DNA from: a virus | Length of the DNA: 29,454 nt | Virus record (IMG/VR): IMGVR_UViG_3300017769_000085 | Span: 1 to 29,454 of that record | Strand: one strand, 5' to 3' | In this document: positions 20,054 to 27,574 of the stretch, piece after piece | Layout: each line of letters starts with the position of its first letter | How positions within the stretch are numbered: position 1 is the stretch's first letter | The notes under the pieces: generated by a model | Told to the model about the DNA's origin: nothing | What the model saw: the letters and a program-made list of their open reading frames with translations, nothing else | Database searches by the model: none | Translations under genes and position numbers: made by a program

Positions 20054-20193
20054 TTCTTTAGTTTTTGTGTTATTGATATTACAGTATATCCAATGGCAAG
20101 TAAAAGACTTATAGCTTGTAGAACAGGATTTATAGCACTAACTGAAAATGCTAAAGCAACTGCATTTAAACCATAAATCTTTATATCTTCCAT
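20050..20193 (-). CDS. Small holin-like membrane protein (47 aa)
   Basis: A 47-residue protein starting MEDIKIYGLNAVALAFSVSA; two hydrophobic stretches (about 8-20 and 24-41) and a basic end TQKLKK. I recall small proteins starting ME/DxxKIYGxNAxALxIS in marine phages annotated as holin-like. It is linked to neighbours by TAATG upstream and ATGA downstream. A short two-helix holin is the most likely role. Confidence 0.65.
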   Translation of the reverse strand: MEDIKIYGLNAVALAFSVSAINPVLQAISLLLAIGYTVISITQKLKK

Positions 20194-21212
20194 TATGCTA
20201 TTGCTAAATAGAGGTAGGTTTGATTTGCGTTATTATAACCGTAGTTGAGAGAATAGCTTTTAATTTGGAATCCATCATCATTAAAATCTAAATCATAATT
20301 ATCGTTTTGTAATTCTATGGAATTTACGTTTGGATATATTCTTTTATCTCTTGGGTTTGATGTGCTTCTTAAACTATCATAGACTAACCACGCTGCTCCA
20401 CCACTTTCCTCTGAATCAACATTTTTAATCATTAAAAAGCGAGGTCTAAAACCCGTTGTTACTATCGGCCCTGTAGCATTAGCATTACCTTCATAAGTCC
20501 CTATCTTTTGATACCCTACAATACTTCGAAAGCAATACGCTATAAAATTGTAAGATGTTGAAGAATAAGCAAAAGATAATGTTGTGCTATTTATACCTGT
20601 TGGTGTATTTGTTCCATCATTAGTATTCCAACTTGATTGTATATCTGTTGTATTCCATTTTAATCTTTTGGTTTTACCAAGTAAATCAACATAAGTAAAC
20701 CAATCACTTTGAACATTTAGTCCTTTTATAAAAACTAACTCTGGTTGTCCACCAAGTCCGTGACCAAATGTATTTGTAGTACTATTGTTGTTAGAAAATT
20801 TCACAATGCTAAATCCTGCTGCTTGATTTGCACTTACAGTACTTGCAACTGTTCCATTTCCATTAGTAACTGCTGAACCACCACCTTTAAAACAATAAGC
20901 AACTAAATTGCCTGCATTATGTACTCCTCCTGTTGCATTTACGACAAAACCATCAGAGTTTGGAGTTGTATATTGAAAACTTATTTCTGTATTATCTAAG
21001 TTTAAAAATAAAGATTTACCTGACCTTGCGACATCATTAACCCACCAATGTTCTGCACTATCAAGCCTTTTACCTATTATCAGATCTGGTTGGAATCCTA
21101 CATCAACTACTTGCCCTGCACTACCACCTGAATAAAGTTTTGGTGTAAAATTAGCAGAACCATCAGCACCTCCTGCTGCATCGGTTGCTATTAACCTTTT
21201 TGTTAAACTCAT
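20193..21212 (-). CDS. DUF7483-like tail fibre / receptor-binding protein (339 aa)
   Basis: A 339-residue beta-rich protein with three diverged repeats of the form GFxPxLxxxK...AYCF: VGFQPDLIIGKRL (about 39-51), GLGGQPELVFIKG (about 154) and TTGFRPRFLMIKNV (about 250), with LVAYCFKGGG and FIAYCFRSIVGYQKIGTYEG between. This matches the DUF7483-type domain common in marine phage tail fibres. It likely forms the distal, host-contacting fibre part. The gene follows the fibre chaperone and precedes lysis genes, the usual order. Confidence 0.75.
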   Translation of the reverse strand: MSLTKRLIATDAAGGADGSANFTPKLYSGGSAGQVVDVGFQPDLIIGKRLDSAEHWWVNDVARSGKSLFLNLDNTEISFQYTTPNSDGFVVNATGGVHNAGNLVAYCFKGGGSAVTNGNGTVASTVSANQAAGFSIVKFSNNNSTTNTFGHGLGGQPELVFIKGLNVQSDWFTYVDLLGKTKRLKWNTTDIQSSWNTNDGTNTPTGINSTTLSFAYSSTSYNFIAYCFRSIVGYQKIGTYEGNANATGPIVTTGFRPRFLMIKNVDSEESGGAAWLVYDSLRSTSNPRDKRIYPNVNSIELQNDNYDLDFNDDGFQIKSYSLNYGYNNANQTYLYLAIA

Positions 21213-21679
21213 TATCTAAAAATTGGAAATTGATAATCTACAATAGAAGCCTTTGTACTTAAAGCGTTAATTTCTGCTTCTTTACTTTGACATTCTGTTC
21301 TTAAAGCTGCTCTTTCATCTAATATTGATTGTGGTGCAGCAATACCTTCTTGACCTCTTATTATATACCAATCTGTTTTTTCAAGTTTACTTTTATAAAT
21401 GTGTTTTAAGTTTTCTATTTTTTGTGTTTTTAGATCAGATACTGATTGACCATAAGTCTTATTTTTAATAGGATAAGTGAATACTTTATTATCAGAATCC
21501 CATTCTATAGCACCTAACTCTTGGCTGTCTTTTATAGTTGGTCTTACTACGTCATAAAAACCATAGCTTTCAAGTTTGTCTTTTGAAAATGAATCAAATC
21601 CACAAATTATAGCACCCCAATTTTTAGGGGTACTATTAAACACTTTTATATCTCCGTTACTGTCTTTTATTGCTTTCAT
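21212..21679 (-). CDS. Putative tail fibre assembly chaperone (155 aa)
   Basis: A 155-residue protein. The C-terminal half has the pattern YKSKLEKTDWYIIRGQEG followed by ILDERAALRTECQSKEAEIN, as in tail fibre assembly proteins (tDWyvIR..E.g..iP..i...R...R). The frame is open to an ATG at 21712, but that start would overlap the fibre gene; the ATG at 21679, 13 nt past the fibre stop and behind an A-rich leader, fits better. It lies between the two fibre genes. Confidence 0.6.
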   Translation of the reverse strand: MKAIKDSNGDIKVFNSTPKNWGAIICGFDSFSKDKLESYGFYDVVRPTIKDSQELGAIEWDSDNKVFTYPIKNKTYGQSVSDLKTQKIENLKHIYKSKLEKTDWYIIRGQEGIAAPQSILDERAALRTECQSKEAEINALSTKASIVDYQFPIFR

Positions 21680-21692
21680 ATTTTTATATAAT

Positions 21693-22754
21693 TTAATCTG
21701 CAGGAGTTGCATCGTTTAATACTAATGGAGCAACTGAATAATTTAAAAATGCTCCTCCGTCTGTATCGTCTAAACAAACAACTTGTATTAAGTTTTTAGC
21801 ACTTTGATCAAAATTAGTTGCACCTACTTTATTAAAAGTTTCTGTTGTAAAATCTGCAGCTAAAGTAATTACAGCACTACTTAAAGTCCCTTCAAATAGT
21901 ATATCAATTACTTGACCTTTTTTCATATTTTGAATAGTAAGTGTAGCTGTTGCTACATTACCTGTCAATCTGAAAGTTGCTGCGGCTGAGGCGTCTAGGT
22001 TTTGATTTCCTGTCGCTGTGCTTGTCGTTACCTCTTTATACCTGTTTTCTAGTTTTGCTTGAGTTATATTATTATCTGCAATGTGTGCAGTATCTATTGA
22101 GCCATCAGTATAGTGTTCACTATCTACAGCATCATCAGCTATTTTTGCTCCTGTAACTGCATCTGCAGCAAGTTTAGCAGTTGTTATTCCTAAGTCTTTT
22201 ACTCTTGCTGCATCTGAATTAATTTCTATTGTAGAATCATCTACTCCTAAAGTTAAAGTAACATCACCTGAACTGCCTCCACCTGTTAATCCATCTCCTG
22301 CTGTTACTCCTGTAATATCTCCTGTGTTTGCTGCTACCCAAGAAAATGTTCCATCACCGTCAGAAGCCAATAGTTGCCCATTACTTCCATTTCCTGAAAC
22401 GTTTAATTGAGTTGCTCCTATACCATTATCTGTAACTTGAACAGAATCAGCGTTAACAGTAATTGCAGTTCCTGCCACTACGTTTAAAGTTGCATCTCCT
22501 GTAGTTAACGAAGAACCTGTTAGACCATCACCTGCAATAATACTAGTAATATCTCCATCTAAGTAAGGAGCTAGGTTTACTGTATCGGTTGAGCCATCAG
22601 CCTTTGTTAAAGTAAGTGTGTTAGTTGATAACGTTAAGTCTGGTTTTGCATAAACCTCAGTAAAGTTATCATTGACTATATCAAAAGAATCCCTTAAAGG
22701 AGTTCCAGTACCATCATTGGCTGTAGTACCGATGTTAATAGTTTGCTTTGCCAT
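21693..22754 (-). CDS. Tail fibre / spike protein with repeats (353 aa)
   Basis: A 353-residue protein starting MAKQTINIGTTANDGTGTPL, a typical fibre N-terminus with RDSFDIVNDNFTEVY. Internal repeats: two GDITxIxAGDGLTG units (about 68-82 and 147-161) and several AxIADDAVDSEHYTDGSIDT-like units (about 200-235), as in long trimeric fibres. The C-terminal 100 residues are Thr/Ala-rich and probably the knob. It attaches to the virion by its N-terminus and binds the receptor directly or via the downstream protein. Confidence 0.75.
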   Translation of the reverse strand: MAKQTINIGTTANDGTGTPLRDSFDIVNDNFTEVYAKPDLTLSTNTLTLTKADGSTDTVNLAPYLDGDITSIIAGDGLTGSSLTTGDATLNVVAGTAITVNADSVQVTDNGIGATQLNVSGNGSNGQLLASDGDGTFSWVAANTGDITGVTAGDGLTGGGSSGDVTLTLGVDDSTIEINSDAARVKDLGITTAKLAADAVTGAKIADDAVDSEHYTDGSIDTAHIADNNITQAKLENRYKEVTTSTATGNQNLDASAAATFRLTGNVATATLTIQNMKKGQVIDILFEGTLSSAVITLAADFTTETFNKVGATNFDQSAKNLIQVVCLDDTDGGAFLNYSVAPLVLNDATPAD

Positions 22755-22765
22755 TTTTTATTTCT

Positions 22766-22990
22766 TTATAATTGTGTTTTATCTGCTTTAAAATCTGTAT
22801 TATCTGCTTTTATATTCCCTCCAAAATAGCTAATCAAATCAGCAGTAAACGGAGTTACTGGCACAAGCCCCCAACAAGTAGGAGCAGATAAATCATTGAT
22901 TGCAAATGTTGACCATTGTTCATCGACACCAAAGGCATCGTTAGTCTCCATATCACAATATACTTTTCCCCAATTTATTGAATTCGCCAT
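22766..22990 (-). CDS. Small structural protein near fibre genes (74 aa)
   Basis: A 74-residue protein starting MANSINWGKVYCDMETNDAF; it has FAINDLSAPTCWGLVP in the middle and ends NTDFKADKTQL. I recall similar short proteins next to fibre genes in marine phages. No signal or membrane segment. Acidic and aromatic-rich. Probably a virion-associated small protein, but no function is known. Confidence 0.65.
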   Translation of the reverse strand: MANSINWGKVYCDMETNDAFGVDEQWSTFAINDLSAPTCWGLVPVTPFTADLISYFGGNIKADNTDFKADKTQL

Positions 22991-23037
22991 CTTTCTTTAT
23001 TAAATAACTATTTAATTTAATTTCGTTTTCCTTTTTA

Positions 23038-23051
23038 GGTTTATAAACCTT
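23038..23051. promoter_or_regulatory. Perfect 14-bp palindrome in the gap before the 74-codon gene
   Basis: AGGTTTATAAACCT reads the same on both strands and lies in the 75-bp gap between the head-completion and 74-codon genes. Five T follow on the plus strand and A on the minus strand, so it does not look like a minus-strand terminator. It may be an operator or a plus-strand terminator. Confidence 0.35.
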
Positions 23052-23065
23052 TTTGTTCCTTCTTT

Positions 23066-23563
23066 TTACAATACCCATCCAGTAAAGTTTACATCCCTCT
23101 CAGGATACATACCGTCATTTTGATTACTAACATATTCAGGATATAAAGCACTGTTATAGTTCATATAATCCATGAATCTTTGTGTATAAAACTCAGCAGT
23201 TTCATTAGCATGAGCTGCTAGTGTCCTAATCTCAGACTCATCTACAGATGTAGCATTCTCTGAATTATGCTTGTAAATTCCACCATTAGATATTTGATAC
23301 GCTGCATAAGGAATATAAGTTGCTTGAGTATACCAAATAAGCATTGGTTTAATATAGTCATTTACTAATGTTTGATAGTTACCTGATAAACTACCTGCAA
23401 TAATATCAGCTTGTAATTTATCGTATAATTTAGTTCCTAAGAAAGTTTGAATCTCTGTATCTTGAGCTACCTCAACAAACTGAATTAATTTATCAGCATC
23501 AATATTACCATCAAATATTGACTTTCTCTTTAACTCTTTTAATGTTATAAATAATGCTTTCAT
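23066..23563 (-). CDS. Head completion / connector protein, DUF6712-like (165 aa)
   Basis: A 165-residue helical protein starting MKALFITLKELKRKSIFDGN. Elements IQTFLGTKLYDKLQADIIAG, then YIKPMLIWYTQATYIPYAAY, match a Bacteroidetes phage family (DUF6712 type) found directly after portals and related to head-tail connector proteins. It probably fits below the portal to receive the tail. It starts 2 nt after the portal stop. Confidence 0.7.
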   Translation of the reverse strand: MKALFITLKELKRKSIFDGNIDADKLIQFVEVAQDTEIQTFLGTKLYDKLQADIIAGSLSGNYQTLVNDYIKPMLIWYTQATYIPYAAYQISNGGIYKHNSENATSVDESEIRTLAAHANETAEFYTQRFMDYMNYNSALYPEYVSNQNDGMYPERDVNFTGWVL

Positions 23564-23565
23564 AT

Positions 23566-24870
23566 CTACTCTTCTTCTTTAGGTTCTTCTAATTCAAAAT
23601 CAACCTCTATATCTAATAACTCATCGTCATCTAACAACTCATCTTCTTCTACTGATTCTTCTTTGTCTGATGATAACTTTTCACCTGTCTCTTCCTCTCT
23701 CTTAATCTTAGTAGCAATATTATCTAATTCTGTAAATTCTATTGGTTGTAGAGTTGTAAAATATAAGTCAAGCATAACACCATTAAATGCAAGTAATTCT
23801 TTAAATGCATCTATAAGTAAAGTCTGGAATGGCCTAATTACAATGTTATCCATAAGTATAGAAGCTGTTCTAAGCTCCTCTGCATTATTACCAAAACCAG
23901 TATTATCTTTAATACCTAATAATATAGGCGATACAACACCATGACCAATCATAATTTTCTCCCTACTCTCCTTAGCTAAGAAATCATACTGTGCATGTGC
24001 ATCTGGTAAGTGAATAGGTTCTACTGTAGATTGATCCTCTGAGCTTTCATTAAACGCTAGTATAAATCTACCTGCATTAGAAGACCCACTGAATTTATCA
24101 TATATCTTTCTTTCTATTCTCTCTTGAATCTCATCTGAAGGAATTCCATTATTAAAATTAAGTAATAAAGAAGGCTGTAAACCATTCTTAATGTTGTTTA
24201 GATGATAATTAGATACCTCTTCCTCTAGTGAGCAATACTGTAAACATCCTTGATAATCTACAGGTGAATAGTAATAAAACCCTGCTCTGTATGGTTTAAC
24301 ACAATATATCTCGATAGTTTCTGACCTGCCACCATTCTTATATGAAGGTATTCTTTTAGGTTTATCAGATGGTTTTATATTAGCCCAATCTGGATGATAG
24401 TAGTATCCTTTAACTCTACCATCTTTAGCTTTCTCGGCTCTTAAAGTTTCCATAGGGAAGTGATAAAGACCTGATATTTCTCTCTTACCTTTCTTATAAA
24501 CAACTTGAATAGCTGCTTGACCTAACATTTTAAGGTCATTAACCATCTTCTTAACATCGTTAGGCCTAAGTACACTTTGCATTTTACCAAACATCTCAGG
24601 CTTCTCTGCTGAATCTGTTGCGTTTAGTCCTCTACCATAAACCATATCAACAATACCGTTTATACATCTTGAGTTTGTGGGGCTACCTAAATACCTCTCT
24701 ATAAGTTCATTGAAGTAATCGTTACCATCTCCATACTCAACCCAATCTTTTCTAGTATTTTCTTTTACTGTTGGAATTTCATAGCCAGATAAATTAACCA
24801 CTCTTAAACTAGGATTTACCTCTTTAGGAGCTTGTATTTTTCTTGCTGATTTTATTGTTCTTCGACTCAT
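23566..24870 (-). CDS. Portal protein (434 aa)
   Basis: A 434-residue protein. Features typical of HK97/PBSX-like portals are DWVEYGDGNDYFNELIERYL near the N-terminus, a long helical core with EKIMIGHGVVSPILLGIKDN (about residues 300-325), and NAEELRTASILMDNIVIRPF. The last 50 residues are acidic (EEDELLDDDELLDIEVDFEL) and may contact the terminase or scaffold. Portals form the dodecameric vertex through which DNA passes. The start overlaps the 118-codon gene as ATGA. Gene order (portal after capsid and tube) is unusual for siphoviruses. Confidence 0.85.
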   Translation of the reverse strand: MSRRTIKSARKIQAPKEVNPSLRVVNLSGYEIPTVKENTRKDWVEYGDGNDYFNELIERYLGSPTNSRCINGIVDMVYGRGLNATDSAEKPEMFGKMQSVLRPNDVKKMVNDLKMLGQAAIQVVYKKGKREISGLYHFPMETLRAEKAKDGRVKGYYYHPDWANIKPSDKPKRIPSYKNGGRSETIEIYCVKPYRAGFYYYSPVDYQGCLQYCSLEEEVSNYHLNNIKNGLQPSLLLNFNNGIPSDEIQERIERKIYDKFSGSSNAGRFILAFNESSEDQSTVEPIHLPDAHAQYDFLAKESREKIMIGHGVVSPILLGIKDNTGFGNNAEELRTASILMDNIVIRPFQTLLIDAFKELLAFNGVMLDLYFTTLQPIEFTELDNIATKIKREEETGEKLSSDKEESVEEDELLDDDELLDIEVDFELEEPKEEE

Positions 24871-25223
24871 ATTATTATATATTGTTGCCCTGCTGCATCA
24901 GAATCATAATTATTATATTCACTAGTATTTAAAGTGTGAGATATTGTAGTATCTGTTTTAGAAGTACAATAAACCTTATCTCTATATAGTAAAGTTGTTC
25001 CTTGTTTTACTTCTATTGAATAACTGCTATCTTCAGATAAAATACTAAAGGTGCAATCTATATTTAAAAAATTACCACTTATTACGGAAGTTAACGAACT
25101 TAAAGTTTCTGTCTTCTCCGTTCCATCCTCTCTAATAACTAACTGCAAATCACTAGCAACAGTATACTGTCTAGGAATAATGCTTAATGTTTGAGCATTT
25201 GTGTTTGGTAATAACCTTATCAT
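24867..25223 (-). CDS. Small beta-rich structural protein (118 aa)
   Basis: A 118-residue protein starting MIRLLPNTNAQTLSIIPRQY. The repeated alternation LSIIPRQYTVASDLQLVIRE and SYSIEVKQGTTLLYRDKVYC suggests an Ig-like or beta-sandwich fold. I recall similar short proteins before portals in marine Bacteroidetes phages. It may be a capsid decoration or head-tail joining part. It starts past the terminator at 25256-25284 and overlaps the portal ATG. Confidence 0.65.
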   Translation of the reverse strand: MIRLLPNTNAQTLSIIPRQYTVASDLQLVIREDGTEKTETLSSLTSVISGNFLNIDCTFSILSEDSSYSIEVKQGTTLLYRDKVYCTSKTDTTISHTLNTSEYNNYDSDAAGQQYIII

Positions 25224-25255
25224 ATAAGTATAACTAAAAAAGGTTGTTTATGTTC

Positions 25256-25284
25256 AAAAAAAAAGGGTAACATTTCTGCTACCC
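25256..25284 (-). terminator. Strong terminator after the tail-tube gene
   Basis: On the minus strand GGGTAGCA (25284-25277), a GAAA tetraloop and TGTTACCC (25272-25265) make an 8-bp stem with one G-T pair, followed by nine T (25264-25256). Stable tetraloop hairpin. Confidence 0.85.
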
Positions 25285-25309
25285 CTTAATTTCACAAATG
25301 AAAATCCTA

Positions 25310-25858
25310 TTAAGAATTTGTACCTTGAGTCACAGTTACAGTTCCTGTTAAACCTGCAAAAGGATCAGCTTCTGTAGCACCTTCTAAAAAGTTAGCAGGT
25401 ACTTGCTCCATAGCAGAGAATGTAAGTGTATAACCTGACATATCTCCCATAGCTGCACCTGTTGCAATAGTTCCACCTGTCACATCACAACCATGCTCCG
25501 CACCCATTAAAAAAGCATTACCGTTATAGTCTTGCACCACAATATGTGGTCTACCATAACTCATTAGCTTTAATTCTTTGTGGTCTTGTACAGTTAATTT
25601 CTTTAAAGTAAGGTTTAATGCCTGTTCAAAGAAAGTTGTACCATTTTCTCTTGAAGAAGTAATAGTTTGTTCAAAACTACTATTCCCCTTTAATTCATAT
25701 TTAAATACCGTTACAGTACCTAAATCATCTACTACGTCTGTATCTGTACTATCATACGCAATAGTTATATCTCCAAAGTCTGCAAAATAAACGGCTTTTA
25801 TACCACCAACCGAATCTTTACAGGGTTCTTTTCTACCTTTTGTTAAATCACAAGCCAT
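25310..25858 (-). CDS. Probable major tail (tube) protein (182 aa)
   Basis: A 182-residue protein starting MACDLTKGRKEPCKDSVGGI; beta-rich throughout. The middle has ELKGNSSFEQTITSSRENGT then FFEQALNLTLKKLTVQDHKE, and the end includes a TVTVTQGTNS strand. I recall this type as a common virion protein of Flavobacteriia phages. Its isolation between two strong terminators, next to the capsid gene, fits a protein made in high amount, as a tail tube subunit is. An alternative is a capsid decoration protein. Confidence 0.6.
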   Translation of the reverse strand: MACDLTKGRKEPCKDSVGGIKAVYFADFGDITIAYDSTDTDVVDDLGTVTVFKYELKGNSSFEQTITSSRENGTTFFEQALNLTLKKLTVQDHKELKLMSYGRPHIVVQDYNGNAFLMGAEHGCDVTGGTIATGAAMGDMSGYTLTFSAMEQVPANFLEGATEADPFAGLTGTVTVTQGTNS

Positions 25859-25875
25859 CTTAATGTGTTTTTAAT

Positions 25876-25912
25876 AAAAAAGGGCGAGTAGGCACTATTG
25901 GCTCACCCACCC
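25876..25912 (-). terminator. Terminator after the major capsid gene
   Basis: On the minus strand a 12-position stem GGGTGGGTGAGC (25912-25901) / GCCTACTCGCCC (25893-25882), mostly paired with three G-T pairs and one mismatch, is followed by six T (25881-25876). It sits between the capsid stop and the next ATG at 25858. Confidence 0.8.
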
Positions 25913-25937
25913 TTTTAAGTTGATTAATTATCTATTA

Positions 25938-26891
25938 TTAGTTAGCAGAGTTAGTTATACCGTATGTTACGATATCCTCAATAATCCCATACTGTACACC
26001 TGCTGTAAATCTCATAACGACTCTTACGTTTTGAGAACCATCAAGTTCAGACATATCGATAACTTTAACCTCATTATGGTCAGATAATAGACCAGTACCG
26101 AAGAAAAGGTTAGATTTTTCTGCTGCAATTGCTTTATTGTCAGCAAAACCTTTTGCTACAAATATCTTAACACCATCAAATGTTAATGAACCGTTGTTCC
26201 ACCATTGTGTTCCCATTGCATTTGTACCTGCTGCACCTAAACCTGAACTTCCAAATCCTCCTAAAGCTCTTACATAAGCACGAGCAATATTAGATGATAC
26301 ATAAAGGTTTAAATCTTCACTCCCATAAACTGTAGAAGGAATTGCATCTACAATGCTACCTAACTGTGCAATAACATTAGAAGCTGTTACAGTTGTTCCT
26401 GCAACTTCTTGTGCTGAAGGTAGTCCTGCATCTAATGAAACAAGTTTAGTTAGTCCGTCAAATTGACCGTTGTTAGATGTGTTACCATCCCAGATAGACT
26501 GCTCAGTCTTTTGTGCAACTTTAGCTGCAACATGAGCAATTAAGAAATCAGAGAAACTAGAAGGCAGGTCGCTGTGTGCAGAATAGCCCATAGAAATTGC
26601 TTCCCAGTCAGATACAAAGTCTTTCTTACATAATTGTAGGTTAACTTGTTGCTCTTCTGGTTGAAGAATTTTCTCAGTTAGTGTAATAGTTGAAGTAGGA
26701 TCAAAATCACAAGTTGCGTCCTTAACGATTCCGTCAGTACCCACTTTTTTAATAACCTCTTTTAACTTTACATTTGGTTTTACAGTAATACCACCGTTAG
26801 CGATAGTAGAACCTTCAAGTAGAGCAGCAGCGATATATTCCCCTGCAAACTCACCTGCATAAGTAGTAGTAATTGATGTAGTTGTTGCCAT
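25938..26891 (-). CDS. Major capsid protein, HK97-fold type (317 aa)
   Basis: A 317-residue protein starting MATTTSITTTYAGEFAGEYI. The segment LQPEEQQVNLQLCKKDFVSD followed by WEAISMGYSAHSDLPSSF matches a family of Flavobacteriia phage capsid proteins I recognise. Middle and end contain LGAAGTNAMGTQWWNNGSLT and VVMRFTAGVQYGIIEDIVTY, as in the A-domain and P-domain of HK97-type shells. It forms the icosahedral shell. The gene follows the scaffold-like gene by 24 nt and is followed by a terminator. Confidence 0.85.
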   Translation of the reverse strand: MATTTSITTTYAGEFAGEYIAAALLEGSTIANGGITVKPNVKLKEVIKKVGTDGIVKDATCDFDPTSTITLTEKILQPEEQQVNLQLCKKDFVSDWEAISMGYSAHSDLPSSFSDFLIAHVAAKVAQKTEQSIWDGNTSNNGQFDGLTKLVSLDAGLPSAQEVAGTTVTASNVIAQLGSIVDAIPSTVYGSEDLNLYVSSNIARAYVRALGGFGSSGLGAAGTNAMGTQWWNNGSLTFDGVKIFVAKGFADNKAIAAEKSNLFFGTGLLSDHNEVKVIDMSELDGSQNVRVVMRFTAGVQYGIIEDIVTYGITNSAN

Positions 26892-26915
26892 TTTTGGTAA
26901 TTTAAATAATTGTTT

Positions 26916-27368
26916 TTATTTGTTTAATCTAGCTAATACTCTGTCTAGAGTTGTTCTAGGGGCATTTTGAGAATACAAGTGTAAATCCTTGTTTTCTGTT
27001 GCATTTTCTGGGTTATGAGTTAAAGGAGCTTCATCAGTAGAAAGTTCTTGAGGAACTTCTTGCTTAGACTCTTCTTTAGCCTCCATTGCACCCATCAGTT
27101 TTTCAACCATAGCCTTAACTTCTGCTAATTCTTCTTTGGTTGCATAAGACATTTCAGCTTCTTGAGCTTCAACCTCTTCAGTAGCATCCACTTCTGGAGC
27201 TTCCTCTAGCTGTACTTCTTCTTTCACCTCTTCAGTATTCGCTTCAAGTTGTACCTCTTCCTGTACCTCTTCTTGCACTTGTTCTTGTGCAGAATCTTTA
27301 GCTTCAACTTCTTCGGATGAAGACAGAAGTACGTCCTTTAGTTTAGAAACGATTTCTGTTGCTTTCAT
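26916..27368 (-). CDS. Acidic scaffold-like protein (150 aa)
   Basis: A 150-residue protein with a very acidic repeat region (residues 17-70): repeated EVQEEVQ/EVKEEVQ motifs, then an amphipathic coiled-coil-like helix KEELAEVKAMVEKLMGAMEA and a basic end TLDRVLARLNK. Acidic helical proteins with a basic end immediately upstream of the capsid gene are typical scaffolding proteins, which hold capsid subunits during assembly and are then removed by protease. The protease gene is two genes upstream. Confidence 0.7.
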   Translation of the reverse strand: MKATEIVSKLKDVLLSSSEEVEAKDSAQEQVQEEVQEEVQLEANTEEVKEEVQLEEAPEVDATEEVEAQEAEMSYATKEELAEVKAMVEKLMGAMEAKEESKQEVPQELSTDEAPLTHNPENATENKDLHLYSQNAPRTTLDRVLARLNK

Positions 27369-27418
27369 AAAAATTGATGTTTATAATTATTACTGATTAA
27401 AATTAAAGTGTTGTATTT

Positions 27419-27574
27419 TCAAGTACCGTCACCAGTTATATTACCGATACCTTGACCTCTTAAAGTGCCATCACAACATTTTTTTGAATACGTTTTACCA
27501 TCTTTACATAGGCATCCTCTGTTACCACCTTTAGGTGAGGAATAACTAGGTGTTTCTTTCATTCTTTTTTTCAT
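27419..27574 (-). CDS. Cys-rich small protein between protease and scaffold (51 aa)
   Basis: A 51-residue protein: MKKRMKETPSYSSPKGGNRG then CLCKDGKTYSKKCCDGTLRG and an end GQGIGNITGDGT-like. Four cysteines (21, 23, 33, 34) in a C-x-C-x9-CC pattern could hold a metal. I recall short proteins with CLCxDGxTYSxxCCDGTLxxQGIG in marine phages near capsid genes. The ATG overlaps the protease stop as TAATG. Role unknown; possibly structural. Confidence 0.7.
   Translation of the reverse strand: MKKRMKETPSYSSPKGGNRGCLCKDGKTYSKKCCDGTLRGQGIGNITGDGT

Noticed and set aside
21680-21712. ATG at 21712 for the fibre chaperone
   Set aside because: It lies inside the fibre gene; the ATG at 21679 has a normal A-rich leader just past the fibre stop.
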